The translations under genes and the position numbers were made by a program. Under the pieces are notes generated by a model. The model was not told where the DNA came from. It saw only the letters and a list, made by a program, of their open reading frames with translations, and did not search any database. 61,909 bases of DNA, taken from positions 44,675 to 106,583 of the forward strand of contig NZ_JAIQYY010000015.1 in assembly GCF_020181035.1 (NCBI RefSeq), read 5' to 3'. Shown here in pieces: positions 48,391 through 57,429 of this stretch (position 1 is its first letter; each line of letters begins with the position of its first letter). The stretch comes from Streptomyces sp. CoH27. Its GTDB lineage: Bacteria; Actinomycetota; Actinomycetes; Streptomycetales; Streptomycetaceae.

Positions 48391-49875
48391 TTACGCGGCG
48401 AGCCTGGCCAGCGCCGCGTCGATGCGGGCCAGCGTCTTCTCCTTGCCCAGGACTTCCAGGGACTCGAAGAGCGGCAGGCCGACCGTGCGGCCGGTGACGG
48501 CGACGCGGACCGGGGCCTGGGCCTTGCCGAGCTTGAGGCCGTGGGCCTCGCCGGCGGCCAGGACGGCCTCCTTCAGGGAGTCGGGAGAGGTCCAGTCGGC
48601 CGTCTCCAGCTTCTCCTTCGCCGTGCGAAGCAGGGCGTCGCTGCCCTCCTTCATCGCCTTCGTCCAGGACGGCTCGTCGAAGACCGGCTCCGCCAGGAAC
48701 AGGAAGTCGACGTTGTCGGTGATCTCCGACAGGACCTTGAGGCGGGTCTGCGCGTGCGGGGCGATCGCCTCCCACTTGGCCTCGTCGAAGTCCTCCGGCG
48801 CCCAGGGGGCGAACGGGGCCTTCAGCCACGGGCGGCAGCGCTCGGTGAACTCCTTCACATCCAGCATGCGGATGTGGTCGGCGTTGATCGCCTCGCACTT
48901 CTTCAGGTCGAAGCGCGCCGGGTTGGGGTTCACGTCGGCGATGTCGAAGGCCGCGACCATCTCCGGGATCGTGAAGATGTCCTGGTCCGCGGAGAGCGAC
49001 CAGCCCAGCAGGGACAGGTAGTTGAGCAGGCCCTCGGGCAGGAAGCCCTGCTCGCGGTAGAGGTTCAGCGACGACTGCGGGTCACGCTTGGACAGCTTCT
49101 TGTTGCCCTCGCCCATCACGTACGGCAGGTGGCCGAAGGCCGGGATCTGCTTCGCGATGCCCAGCTCGATCAGCGCCTTGTACAGGGCGATCTGGCGCGG
49201 GGTGGAGGAGAGCAGGTCCTCGCCGCGCAGGACGTGGGTGATCTCCATCAGGGCGTCGTCGACCGGGTTGACCAGCGTGTACAGCGGGGCGCCGTTCGCC
49301 CGGACGATGCCGTAGTCCGGCACGTTCTCGGGTGTGAAGGTCAGCTCGCCGCGGACCAGGTCGGTGAAGGTGATCGTCTCGTCCGGCATCCGGAAGCGGA
49401 CGATGGGCGCACGGCCCTGGGCCTTGTACTCCTCGACCTGCGCCTCGCTCAGGTCACGGCAGTGACCGTCGTAACCCGACGGCCTGCCCGCGGCCCGCGC
49501 CGCCTCGCGGCGGGTGTCCAGCTCCTCCTGGGAGCAGTAGCAGCGGTAGGCGTGGCCGGCGTCCAGCAGCTTCTGCGCGACCTCCTTGTAGAGGTCCATG
49601 CGCTGCGACTGGCGGTACGGCGCGTGCGGGCCGCCGACCTCGGGGCCCTCGTCCCAGTCGAAGCCCAGCCAGCGCATCGCGTCGAGCAGCTGGTTGTACG
49701 ACTCCTCGGAGTCGCGGGCCGCGTCGGTGTCCTCGATGCGGAAGACCAGGGTGCCCTGGTGGTGCCGGGCGAACGCCCAGTTGAACAGGGCGGTGCGGAC
49801 CAGGCCCACGTGGGGGTTACCGGTGGGTGAGGGACAGAAACGGACGCGTACGGGGGAGCCGGGTGCGCTAGCCAC
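48391..49875 (-). CDS. gltX: Glutamate--tRNA ligase
   Basis: Class I aminoacyl-tRNA synthetase of 494 residues. HIGH motif variant PSPTGNPHVGLVRTALFNW, EDTDAARDSEES, a Cys/His zinc-like segment CYCSQEELDTRR…GHCRDL, KMSKS variant KKLSKRDPQSSL, and the C-terminal anticodon-binding helices. Streptomycetes lack GlnRS, so the non-discriminating enzyme also forms Glu-tRNA-Gln for GatCAB. The start is GTG 49875 (then ASAPGSPVRVRFCPSP); TTG 49884 is possible. Overlaps the end of the upstream FAH-family gene by eight bases, so co-transcribed and coupled. Confidence 0.95.
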   Translation of the reverse strand: MASAPGSPVRVRFCPSPTGNPHVGLVRTALFNWAFARHHQGTLVFRIEDTDAARDSEESYNQLLDAMRWLGFDWDEGPEVGGPHAPYRQSQRMDLYKEVAQKLLDAGHAYRCYCSQEELDTRREAARAAGRPSGYDGHCRDLSEAQVEEYKAQGRAPIVRFRMPDETITFTDLVRGELTFTPENVPDYGIVRANGAPLYTLVNPVDDALMEITHVLRGEDLLSSTPRQIALYKALIELGIAKQIPAFGHLPYVMGEGNKKLSKRDPQSSLNLYREQGFLPEGLLNYLSLLGWSLSADQDIFTIPEMVAAFDIADVNPNPARFDLKKCEAINADHIRMLDVKEFTERCRPWLKAPFAPWAPEDFDEAKWEAIAPHAQTRLKVLSEITDNVDFLFLAEPVFDEPSWTKAMKEGSDALLRTAKEKLETADWTSPDSLKEAVLAAGEAHGLKLGKAQAPVRVAVTGRTVGLPLFESLEVLGKEKTLARIDAALARLAA

Positions 49876-50653
49876 GCTTGACAACCTTGTTGGTGAGAGT
49901 GCCGATGCCTTCGATGGTGACGGCGACCTCGTCGCCGACGTGCAGGGGGCCGACCCCCGCGGGGGTGCCGGTGAGGATGACGTCGCCGGGGAGCAGGGTC
50001 ATGGCCTCGGAGATGTTGACGACCAGGTCCTCGATGGGATTGATCATCTCGCTCGTGCGGCCCAGCTGGCGCTGTTCGCCGTTGACCGTGAGCTGGATGG
50101 TCAGGTCGTTCGCGCGCGCCAGGTCCAGGTCCGTCTCCACCCAGGGGCCGAGCGGGCAGGAGGTGTCGAAGCCCTTGGCCCGGGCCCACTGCTTCTCGCG
50201 CCGCTGCACATCGCGGGCGGTGACGTCGTTGGCGCAGGTGTAGCCGAAGATCACGTCCTTGACGCGCTCGCGCGGGACCTCGCGGCACATGCGGCCGATC
50301 ACGACGGCCAGCTCGGCCTCGTGGTGCACCTCCTCGGAGAACGAGGGGTACTGGATGTCGTCGCCGGGCCCGATCACCGAGGTGGACGGCTTGAAGAAGG
50401 CGAACGGGACGTCGGGCACCTCGTTGCCCAGTTCGCGCGCGTGCTCGCCGTAGTTGCGGCCGAACGCGACGACCTTGTTGGGGAGGACCGGCGGGAGGAG
50501 TCTGACCTTGCTGAGCGGCACCTTCGTACCGGACATCTCGTAGTCCGCGAACGGGATGCCCTTGATGATGTCGAGAACGAGTTCGTCCTGCTTGTCGCCC
50601 TCGACCGCGCCGAAGGCTACGTTCCCGTCGATGGAGAACCTGGCGATGCGCAC
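49868..50653 (-). CDS. Fumarylacetoacetate hydrolase (FAH) family protein
   Basis: A 261-residue member of the FAH superfamily (fumarylpyruvate hydrolase, oxaloacetate decarboxylase and relatives). The fold's C-terminal core is clear: VVAFGRNYGEHARELG, FFKPSTSVIGPGDDI, EVHHEAELAVVIGRMCREV (metal-binding Glu pair), GYTCANDVTARDVQ (third acid), LLPGDVILTGTPAGVGPLHVGDEV. Substrate undetermined. GTG 50653 with AGGA upstream. Coupled to gltX; this pairing recurs in actinobacteria without a known reason. Confidence 0.92.
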   Translation of the reverse strand: MRIARFSIDGNVAFGAVEGDKQDELVLDIIKGIPFADYEMSGTKVPLSKVRLLPPVLPNKVVAFGRNYGEHARELGNEVPDVPFAFFKPSTSVIGPGDDIQYPSFSEEVHHEAELAVVIGRMCREVPRERVKDVIFGYTCANDVTARDVQRREKQWARAKGFDTSCPLGPWVETDLDLARANDLTIQLTVNGEQRQLGRTSEMINPIEDLVVNISEAMTLLPGDVILTGTPAGVGPLHVGDEVAVTIEGIGTLTNKVVKRG

Positions 50654-50738
50654 GGGATCCTGCGCCCCTCAACTAGAACCGGCGTACTGACGCCCCAGGT
50701 TAACCGGTCGATGGGCGGCAATCCGCCCGAAAAAGCAG

Positions 50739-50773
50739 TCCGCCGAATTCCGTGGTGCACGGAATTCGGCGGA
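50739..50773 (-). terminator. 16-bp perfect hairpin after the 63-residue gene
   Basis: Arms 50739-50754 and 50758-50773 pair perfectly with a three-base loop. It is 20 bases past the stop of the small gene and 85 bases before the FAH start, so it likely ends the small transcript. Confidence 0.85.
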
Positions 50774-50792
50774 ATAGGTGAGCGCCGGTCGG

Positions 50793-50984
50793 CTACTCTG
50801 CGGCTGCCGCCGCCGGGACCGGGACGTCCATGAGGACGGTGCGCCGGGGGTTGGCCGTCTGGGCCGGGAGGTCGACGGAGTGCTCCGGCAGCTCGGCGGT
50901 CTGCAGTTCGCCCGCGTCCTTCAGATGCGCCAGGGTCGTGCGCCGCGGGTTCGCGATCTTGTGGAACATCATCGTCGTCTTCAC
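50793..50984 (-). CDS. 63-residue protein with two ANPRRT motifs, function unknown
   Basis: Sequence opens MKTTMMFHKIANPRRTTLAH and continues through LKDAGELQTAELPEHSVDLP to a second TANPRRTVLMDVPVP and an Ala-rich end. The octapeptides ANPRRTTL (11-18) and ANPRRTVL (44-51) are 33 residues apart and also similar as DNA. No Cys, no signal peptide, no membrane helix. GTG 50984 with AGGA about nine bases upstream and a strong terminator just after. The repeated core suggests either a repeat-binding peptide or a modified-peptide precursor, but no modification enzyme is adjacent. I do not recognise the family. Confidence 0.65.
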   Translation of the reverse strand: MKTTMMFHKIANPRRTTLAHLKDAGELQTAELPEHSVDLPAQTANPRRTVLMDVPVPAAAAAE

Positions 50985-51554
50985 CGTTGTCGTCCTGTGC
51001 CCTCTGGTCGTGTGGGTTTGCAGAGTCGTCCCTCTTGTAAAGCGTCAGGCTAAACATCCGATTCCCCGCCGACGGCGCCAACCGCCGCCGTGCCGCGTGT
51101 GAGTTTGCTCACGACCTCGCAGACAAACCGGTCAAATCTCGCCAGCAACGCGCCCCAGCGAAACGGACATTGCCCCTCTGAACCCATCATTCCGCTCCTG
51201 ATCATGGCGACTGGGACACCTGACACCGACCGGCGACTCGCAGGGATACGCCCGTTATGCACGGGATAAGCTTCCACGAGCGGTGACCTGACCCTCACAT
51301 TCCGTCACCGATGTCACGGCTCGGCAGCGGCCCTTGTTGGAGATCCGGCACTGTGCTGGAATTCCACGGACCGCCGCAGGATCGAGCCGGCGCACAGGGG
51401 GCGCGAAGCAGCGCCGAGTGGCGGGCGAGAACAGGGGGAACGAGGGCGGTCACTCAAGACCACCGGGGGGCGTATTCAGGGCGCTCTCCACAACGCCGAC
51501 ACCGTGTCCTTCCGTTCGCGCGGAGGGGTGCCTGGTCCAGAGGTTGCGACGCTA
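50985..51554. other. Upstream region of the first conservon
   Basis: 570 bases holding the divergent promoters of the small 63-residue gene and cvnA. A lower-GC stretch at 50985-51060 and 51170-51330 suggests promoter DNA. Only a short stem (gtgag-tttg-ctcac, 51099-51112) is seen; no supported gene. Confidence 0.45.
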
Positions 51555-54500
51555 GTGCAGGGACGTTTCAAGAGGGATGGCAGCGCTTCGGCGGAGCCGG
51601 AGCCGCACGACGGGACTGGCCCCATGAAGGGCGGTTCCTCCCCCCAGCACGCCCAGAACCCGGGCCCGGCCCCGACTCCGGACGGCGGTGAGCGCGGCGG
51701 GCGTCCCGGCGCGCCCGGACCGGCCGCCTCGGCCACGGCGTCGGCCACCGGCGGCGGCTCCGGGGCCCCCACGCCGACCGTGAAGCCCGCCAAGGGCTCC
51801 ACCGGCGCCGGCTCACGCATGGCGCTGCGCAACTGGCGCATCTCCACGCGTCTGGTCTCCCTGCTCGCCCTCCCCGTGGTCGCCGCGACCTCGCTGGGCG
51901 CGCTGCGCATCGACCAGAACATCAACGACATCCAGCAGCTCGACAACATGAAGCTGCTGACGGACATGACCAAGCAGGCCACCGAGCTGGCCGCCGCGCT
52001 CCAGGAGGAGCGCGACCAGTCCGCCGGTCCGCTGTCGCACGGCCTGAAGGCGACCGACTACACGGTCAAGGGCTACCAGGAGAAGACCGACCGGGCCCGC
52101 GAGAACTTCCTCAACGCCTCCGAGCAGATCGACGCGGCCAGCAAGAGCGGCAACCTCCAGGGCGTCCGCGACGCGCTCGTCGGCCTCGCCAACCAGCTGG
52201 ACGACCTGGCCAAGATCCGCCGCTCGGCCTACCAGTCGCAGAACAACTCGACCCAGACCATCGAGTCGTACCACCGCCTGATCACCCAGCTGATCAGCCT
52301 CTCCCAGGACATGGCCGAGGCGTCCAGCAACCCGGAGATGATCTCCCGCACCCGCGCCCTGGCGGCCTTCTCCACCGCCAAGGAGTACGCCTCCGTGCAG
52401 CGCGCGACGATCGCCGCCGCACTGCCCGCGACCACCGCGACCAAGGGCGACCTCTCCGACAACGACCGCCTCTACGGCCAGTCGGCGTACGAGAGCGAGA
52501 ACTCCGAGCTGGCGATCTTCCGCAAGATCTACGCCAGCCAGAACGCCGAGGAACTCCTCAAGCCGATCGACGAGGGCAACCCGACGATCGAGTCCGCCGA
52601 CACCTACGCCAAGCGCGCCTTCGAGTCCTCCAGCGGTATGCAGCAGCTGCCGGCGCGGTCGTACCGCGACTGGGTGGACGACAGCTCGACCAAGATCGAG
52701 CAGATGAAGAAGATCGAGCACACGCTGCTCGAAGAGATGGAGCAGAAGGCCCGCGAGCTCAAGAGCGCCACCCAGCAGGACGCCATCATCTCCGGTGCGC
52801 TGATCCTGCTCGTGCTCGGTGTGTCGCTGGTCGGCGCGTTCGTCGTGGCCCGGTCCATGATCCGCTCGCTGCGCCGGCTCCAGGAGACCGCCACCAAGGT
52901 CGCCCAGGACCGGCTGCCCGAGCTGGTCAAGCAGCTGTCGGAGTCCGACCCGCAGGACGTCGACACCTCCGTGGAGTCGGTCGGTGTGCACTCCCGGGAC
53001 GAGATCGGCCAGGTGGCCGCGGCCTTCGACGACGTGCACCGCGAGGCGGTCCGCCTCGCCGCCGAGCAGGCCCTGCTGCGGGGCAACGTCAACGCGATGT
53101 TCACCAACCTCTCGCGCCGCTCCCAGGGCCTCATCCAGCGTCAGCTGTCGCTCATCTCCGAACTGGAGTCCCGCGAGGCCGACCCGGACCAGCTGTCCTC
53201 GCTGTTCAAGCTCGACCACCTCGCGACGCGTATGCGCCGTAACGGTGAGAACCTCCTCGTCCTCGCCGGTGAGGAGCCGGGCCGCCGCTGGACCCGCCCG
53301 GTCCCGCTGGTCGACGTGCTCCGTGCCGCCGCCTCCGAGGTGGAGCAGTACGAGCGCATCGAGCTGGCCTCCGTGCCGACCACCGAGGTCGCAGGGCGTG
53401 TCGTCAACGACCTCGTGCACCTGCTCGCCGAGCTGCTGGAGAACGCGACCTCGTTCTCCTCGCCGCAGACCAAGGTGAAGGTGACGGGTCACGCGCTGCC
53501 CGACGGCCGCGTGCTGATCGAGATCCACGACACCGGTATCGGCCTGTCCCCCGAGGACCTCGCGGCGATCAACGAGCGGCTCGCCTCGCCGCCCACCGTG
53601 GACGTCTCCGTCTCCCGCCGCATGGGTCTGTTCGTGGTCGGCCGGCTGTCGCAGCGCCACGGCATCCGCATCCAGCTGCGTCCGTCCGACTCCGGTGGTA
53701 CGACCGCGCTGGTCATGCTGCCCGTGGACGTGGCCCAGGGTGGCAAGAAGCCCGCTCCGGGCAAGCCGGGCGCGCCCGGTGGCACCGGTGGGCCGGCCGC
53801 CGCGCAGGCCGCCGCGGGTGCTGCCGCGGCCCGTCGGCAGACCGGCAACGCGGGCGGCGGTGCCCTCGGCGGCACCCCGGCCGGCGGTGGTCTGCTCGGT
53901 GCCGGTCCCGCCCCGCGCGGTCAGGTCGGCGCCGGCCAGGGTCCCCGGGCCGCGCTGCCCGGCGCGGGCCAGGGCGGCCGTCCCGGTGCGCCGGGCGGAG
54001 CGCGCGGCCCCCAGGGCGGTGCCGGTGCGTTCGGCGGTCCCGGTGCCTTCGGCGGACCCCAGCAGGGTCGCCCGGCGCCCGCGGGTTCCGGTGCGGGCGG
54101 CTTCGGCGGTCAGGCGCCGGGCGCCCCGCAGGGTCTGCAGGCGACGAACCCGGGCGGACCGCAGCAGAACACCTTCGGTGGTGACGCCTTCGGCGGCCGT
54201 GGCCCGCAGCGGCCCGGTGCCTCCGGCGACCAGGGCCGTCAGCCCCAGCTGCCGCCGCGCGGCGGTCCGCGGGCCGAACTGCCCGGCGCCGACCCGCAGC
54301 CGCGCACCCCGAGCTGGAGCGACTCCGGGGCCCCGCAGTCCCGCGCCTCGCTGGACACCCCGCGCGGCCACGACGAGCAGGACCCGGCGCACACCGCGCG
54401 CATGCCGCGCATCGACGACCGGCAGGGTCCGGGCGCGACCGCGGAGATACCCCGGGTGGACGACCACGGTCCGTCCACCACGGGCGAGTACCCGCGCGCG

Positions 54501-55547
54501 GACCTGAACGGCTACGGCGGCGCCCAGGGCACGGGCCAGTTCCCGCGGCCCGACGTCCCGCAGCAGACCGGCCAGTTCGCCCGCCCGGACAGCCCCCGGC
54601 AGAGCGACCAGTTCGCCCTGCCCGACAGCTCCCAGCAGACCGGCCAGTTCCCGCGCCCGGACAGCGCGCAGCAGACCGGCCAGTTCGCCCGTCCCGAGGC
54701 TCCGCAGCTGCCGGGCGGGTTCGACGGCCACGGTGGTCAGCAGGATCCGCAGGGCTCGGGATCGTTCGTCCGCTCCGACGTCTTCGGCACCCCGGCGCCC
54801 GCGCGGCAGGACGACAGCGCGCAGAACACCGGCGCGTTCCCGGCTCCGCAGGCGTACGACGGCGGTTACGGCGCCGGCTACGACGGCAGCTCCACCGGGC
54901 AGCACGCCCTGCCCGTGCGGCAGGACCCGGCGCACACCGGCCAGTTCGAGCGCCCGCAGCCGCCCGCCCGGGACGACTTCGGCGCCCCGCGCCCGCCCGC
55001 CCCGCAGGCACAGCAGCCGCAGCGGCCCGTCGACGGGCGGGGCCCGGGTGACGGGTGGGCCCTGCCGCCGGCCGGCGGCCAGGGCGACGGCCGTACCCCG
55101 CTGTACGACACGCTGGAGACCAACTGGTTCCACGGCGGTCCGCAGGCGGAGAGCGGGCAGGACCGGCAGCAGCCGCAGGCGCCCGCTCCGCAGCGGGGCT
55201 CCAACGGCAACACCAACGGGAACGGCAACACCAACGCCAATGGCGCGGCCACCGGATCGTGGCGTACCTCGCCGAACGACGAACTCGTCCGGCAGGCCGA
55301 GCGCGTACGGCAGCCCGCAGCGGGCGGTATCACCACCTCCGGCCTGCCGCGCCGGGTGCCCCGGGCGAACCTCGTCCCGGGCACGGCCCAGCAGCAACAG
55401 CACCAGGTCGGTCCGCAGGTGTCGCGTGCGCCTGACGACGTACGCGGACGGCTGACCAATCTCCGTCGGGGCATCGCTCAGGGCCGTCAGGCCGGAAACG
55501 GTCAGACCGGCAGCTTCCCGAGCCCCACTCACCAGCAGGAGCGTTAG
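51555..55547 (+). CDS. cvnA: Conservon sensor-like ATPase CvnA (first conservon)
   Basis: A 1330-residue membrane sensor kinase-like protein. Cytosolic N-terminus, TM1 (about 96-117, STRLVSLLALPVVAATSLGA), a nitrate/nitrite-sensor-type helical extracellular domain (about 118-405), TM2 (about 410-436), HAMP-like region, dimerisation helix FKLDHLATRMRRNGENLLVLAG, and an HATPase domain with N box ELLENATSFSS, G1 IHDTGIGL and G2 RMGLFVVGRL. The C-terminal 600 residues are disordered (Gly/Gln/Pro), with 14-residue repeats of QQTGQF-RPDS type. GTG 51555 is supported by an AGAGGTTG box 11 bases upstream, conserved before the second cvnA. In the conservon model it signals to CvnB-D. Confidence 0.9.
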   Translation: MQGRFKRDGSASAEPEPHDGTGPMKGGSSPQHAQNPGPAPTPDGGERGGRPGAPGPAASATASATGGGSGAPTPTVKPAKGSTGAGSRMALRNWRISTRLVSLLALPVVAATSLGALRIDQNINDIQQLDNMKLLTDMTKQATELAAALQEERDQSAGPLSHGLKATDYTVKGYQEKTDRARENFLNASEQIDAASKSGNLQGVRDALVGLANQLDDLAKIRRSAYQSQNNSTQTIESYHRLITQLISLSQDMAEASSNPEMISRTRALAAFSTAKEYASVQRATIAAALPATTATKGDLSDNDRLYGQSAYESENSELAIFRKIYASQNAEELLKPIDEGNPTIESADTYAKRAFESSSGMQQLPARSYRDWVDDSSTKIEQMKKIEHTLLEEMEQKARELKSATQQDAIISGALILLVLGVSLVGAFVVARSMIRSLRRLQETATKVAQDRLPELVKQLSESDPQDVDTSVESVGVHSRDEIGQVAAAFDDVHREAVRLAAEQALLRGNVNAMFTNLSRRSQGLIQRQLSLISELESREADPDQLSSLFKLDHLATRMRRNGENLLVLAGEEPGRRWTRPVPLVDVLRAAASEVEQYERIELASVPTTEVAGRVVNDLVHLLAELLENATSFSSPQTKVKVTGHALPDGRVLIEIHDTGIGLSPEDLAAINERLASPPTVDVSVSRRMGLFVVGRLSQRHGIRIQLRPSDSGGTTALVMLPVDVAQGGKKPAPGKPGAPGGTGGPAAAQAAAGAAAARRQTGNAGGGALGGTPAGGGLLGAGPAPRGQVGAGQGPRAALPGAGQGGRPGAPGGARGPQGGAGAFGGPGAFGGPQQGRPAPAGSGAGGFGGQAPGAPQGLQATNPGGPQQNTFGGDAFGGRGPQRPGASGDQGRQPQLPPRGGPRAELPGADPQPRTPSWSDSGAPQSRASLDTPRGHDEQDPAHTARMPRIDDRQGPGATAEIPRVDDHGPSTTGEYPRADLNGYGGAQGTGQFPRPDVPQQTGQFARPDSPRQSDQFALPDSSQQTGQFPRPDSAQQTGQFARPEAPQLPGGFDGHGGQQDPQGSGSFVRSDVFGTPAPARQDDSAQNTGAFPAPQAYDGGYGAGYDGSSTGQHALPVRQDPAHTGQFERPQPPARDDFGAPRPPAPQAQQPQRPVDGRGPGDGWALPPAGGQGDGRTPLYDTLETNWFHGGPQAESGQDRQQPQAPAPQRGSNGNTNGNGNTNANGAATGSWRTSPNDELVRQAERVRQPAAGGITTSGLPRRVPRANLVPGTAQQQQHQVGPQVSRAPDDVRGRLTNLRRGIAQGRQAGNGQTGSFPSPTHQQER

Positions 55548-55970
55548 TTGAGTCCGATGAGCCAGGCGGCACAGAACCTGAACTGGTTGATCACCAACTT
55601 CGTGGACAACACCCCCGGGGTGTCGCACACGGTGGTGGTCTCCGCCGACGGCCTTCTGCTGGCGATGTCCGAGGGCTTCCCGCGGGACCGCGCCGACCAG
55701 CTGGCGGCGGTCGCCTCCGGGCTGACCTCGCTGACGGCCGGGGCCTCCCGGATCTTCGAGGGCGGCGACGTGGCCCAGACGGTCGTGGAGATGGAGCGTG
55801 GCTTCCTCTTCCTGATGTCCATCTCCGACGGGTCGTCCCTCGCGGTCCTGGCCCACCCGGAGTGCGACATCGGCCTCGTCGGCTATGAGATGGCACTGCT
55901 CGTGGACCGCGCGGGTGCGGTACTCACCCCGGACCTGCGCGCCGAACTCCAAGGCAGTCTGCTCCACTGA
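55548..55970 (+). CDS. cvnB: Conservon roadblock/LC7 protein CvnB (first conservon)
   Basis: A 140-residue roadblock/LC7 (MglB-like) protein: LNWLITNFVDNTPGVSHTVVVSADGLLLAMSEGFPRDRADQLAAVASGL, ERGFLFLMSISDGSSLAVLA. Such proteins regulate small GTPases such as CvnD. TTG 55548 directly follows the cvnA stop, with AGGAG six bases upstream. The paralogue has GTG at the equivalent codon, so the ATG three codons later is not the start in either copy. Confidence 0.93.
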   Translation: MSPMSQAAQNLNWLITNFVDNTPGVSHTVVVSADGLLLAMSEGFPRDRADQLAAVASGLTSLTAGASRIFEGGDVAQTVVEMERGFLFLMSISDGSSLAVLAHPECDIGLVGYEMALLVDRAGAVLTPDLRAELQGSLLH

Positions 55971-56082
55971 CCGCCCCCGGCACCACCCACCTCACCAAAC
56001 CACCGTCCGGCCGCCACAATCCCCCCACCGGCCACTGACAGACGGCTTGACCGACCGACCTGCTGTCCCGCCCGGAGGATTC

Positions 56083-56481
56083 ATGACCCCGCCCACCGCC
56101 CATCATGATCCGTACGCGGAGCCGTACGGGGACGAGGGCGACCAGCCGCTGGTGCGTCCGTACGCGATGACCGGTGGCCGGACCCGGCCGCGCTACCAGC
56201 TCGCCATCGAGGCCCTGATCAGCACCACGGCCGACCCGGCAGCGCTCATGGGACTGCTCCCGGAGCACCAGCGCATCTGCCACCTGTGCCGTGAGGTCAA
56301 GTCGGTCGCGGAGGTCTCCGCGCTGCTGGCCATGCCGCTCGGTGTGGCCCGGATCCTGGTCGCCGACCTCGCCGAGGCCGGCCTGGTCGCCATCCACCAG
56401 CCTGGTGGCGACGAGAACAACGGTGGCGCTCCGGACGTGACGCTGCTCGAAAGGGTGCTCAGTGGACTTCGCAAGCTCTGA
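56083..56481 (+). CDS. cvnC: Conservon DUF742 protein CvnC (first conservon)
   Basis: A 132-residue DUF742 protein with a short acidic N-terminus and a winged-helix-like domain: LVRPYAMTGGRTRPRYQLAIEALI, EHQRICHLCREVKSVAEVSALLAMPLGVARILVADLAEAGLVAIHQPG, DVTLLERVLSGLRKL. Probably an adaptor in the conservon complex. ATG 56083 has GGAGGA five bases upstream. It overlaps cvnD by 20 bases. Confidence 0.93.
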   Translation: MTPPTAHHDPYAEPYGDEGDQPLVRPYAMTGGRTRPRYQLAIEALISTTADPAALMGLLPEHQRICHLCREVKSVAEVSALLAMPLGVARILVADLAEAGLVAIHQPGGDENNGGAPDVTLLERVLSGLRKL

Positions 56482-57037
56482 CGCGGGCCGGGCCACCACC
56501 TCCGCGAAGATCGTGGTGGCGGGCGGCTTCGGCGTGGGCAAGACCACGTTCGTCGGCGCCGTCTCGGAGATCAACCCGCTGCGCACCGAGGCCGTCATGA
56601 CGTCCGCGTCGGCCGGCATCGACGACCTCACCCACACCGGAGACAAGACCACCACCACGGTGGCCATGGACTTCGGCCGCATCACCCTCGACCAGGACCT
56701 GATCCTGTACCTCTTCGGTACCCCCGGTCAGGACCGCTTCTGGTTCATGTGGGACGACCTGGTACGCGGCGCGATCGGCGCGGTGGTGCTCGTGGACACC
56801 CGGCGCCTCGCCGACTGCTTCCCGGCCGTCGACTACTTCGAGAACAGCGGCCTGCCCTTCGTCGTCGCCCTCAACGGCTTCGACGGCCAGCAGCCCTACG
56901 CCCCCGAGGAAGTGCGGGAAGCGCTGCAGATCGGGCCCGACACCCCGATCATCACGACGGACGCCCGCCACCGCGCGGACGCCAAGAGTGCGCTGATCAC
57001 GCTGGTGGAACACGCGCTGATGGCACGTCTGCGGTAG
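56462..57037 (+). CDS. cvnD: Conservon small GTPase CvnD (first conservon)
   Basis: A 191-residue Ras-like ATP/GTP-binding protein: P-loop GGFGVGKTTFVGAVSE, switch II FGTPGQDRFWFMWDDL, and ALNGFDGQ where NKxD is expected (Asn-Gly-Phe-Asp). GTG 56462 lies within the 3' end of cvnC. The complex CvnA-D is likened to a eukaryotic G-protein-coupled receptor system. Confidence 0.93.
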   Translation: MDFASSDAGRATTSAKIVVAGGFGVGKTTFVGAVSEINPLRTEAVMTSASAGIDDLTHTGDKTTTTVAMDFGRITLDQDLILYLFGTPGQDRFWFMWDDLVRGAIGAVVLVDTRRLADCFPAVDYFENSGLPFVVALNGFDGQQPYAPEEVREALQIGPDTPIITTDARHRADAKSALITLVEHALMARLR

Positions 57038-57429
57038 CCGGCACACCCATACGTACTCAAGTACGACGTGCCATACGGCAGTTGTCGTAAACGGACCGGA
57101 GTCGACTGTGGCCTTTGACACGGTCGGCTCCGGTGTTCATAACAGTTCGGCAGAGGAATCCCCGGGTATCACCACGCGACGCAGTCAGGCTGTACCGCTG
57201 CGCTCACGAACGCCCCGCCTTTTGGCGGGGCTCGCTCTTTATGACCGTTTTATCTATGACTTACAAGAGCGGTACTCGGGCTTTTCACTGTTTGGAAGAG
57301 CACTGGTCCACGTGCTGGAATGCCTGAACTGCCCAATAGTCAACGACGTACTACGTGGTCGATGACGAACCGGGCTCTGAGAGACTGCGGCACGACGTAG
57401 GTGCCGACCGCCGAGAGGTTGTTGGTCGA
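57038..57429. other. Region between the two conservons
   Basis: 392 bases. It contains a clear terminator at 57212-57231 (gccccgcc-tttt-ggcggggc, then a T-rich run) and an AT-rich stretch 57235-57345 suited to the promoter of the second conservon. A small stem (cgtact/agtacg around 57052-57065) precedes. Reading frames crossing the terminator are not supported as genes. Confidence 0.6.
57212..57231 (+). terminator. Terminator of the first conservon
   Basis: Perfect eight-base GC stem with tttt loop, followed by tcgctctttat. Confidence 0.9.

Noticed and set aside
51050..51298. 82-codon minus-strand frame upstream of the conservon
   Set aside because: No ribosome site, no family signal, and it lies in probable promoter DNA.
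51504..51554. Upstream extension of cvnA to GTG 51504
   Set aside because: No ribosome site; GTG 51555 has the AGAGGTTG box shared with the second cvnA.
51813..55967. 1384-codon minus-strand frame across cvnA and cvnB
   Set aside because: Antisense shadow of GC-rich codons; cvnA and cvnB have full family motifs on the plus strand.
57108..57365. Possible 85-residue gene (GTG after GGAGT) between the two conservons
   Set aside because: It runs straight through a clear intrinsic terminator at 57212-57231, its sequence has no family character, and the region is AT-rich promoter DNA.
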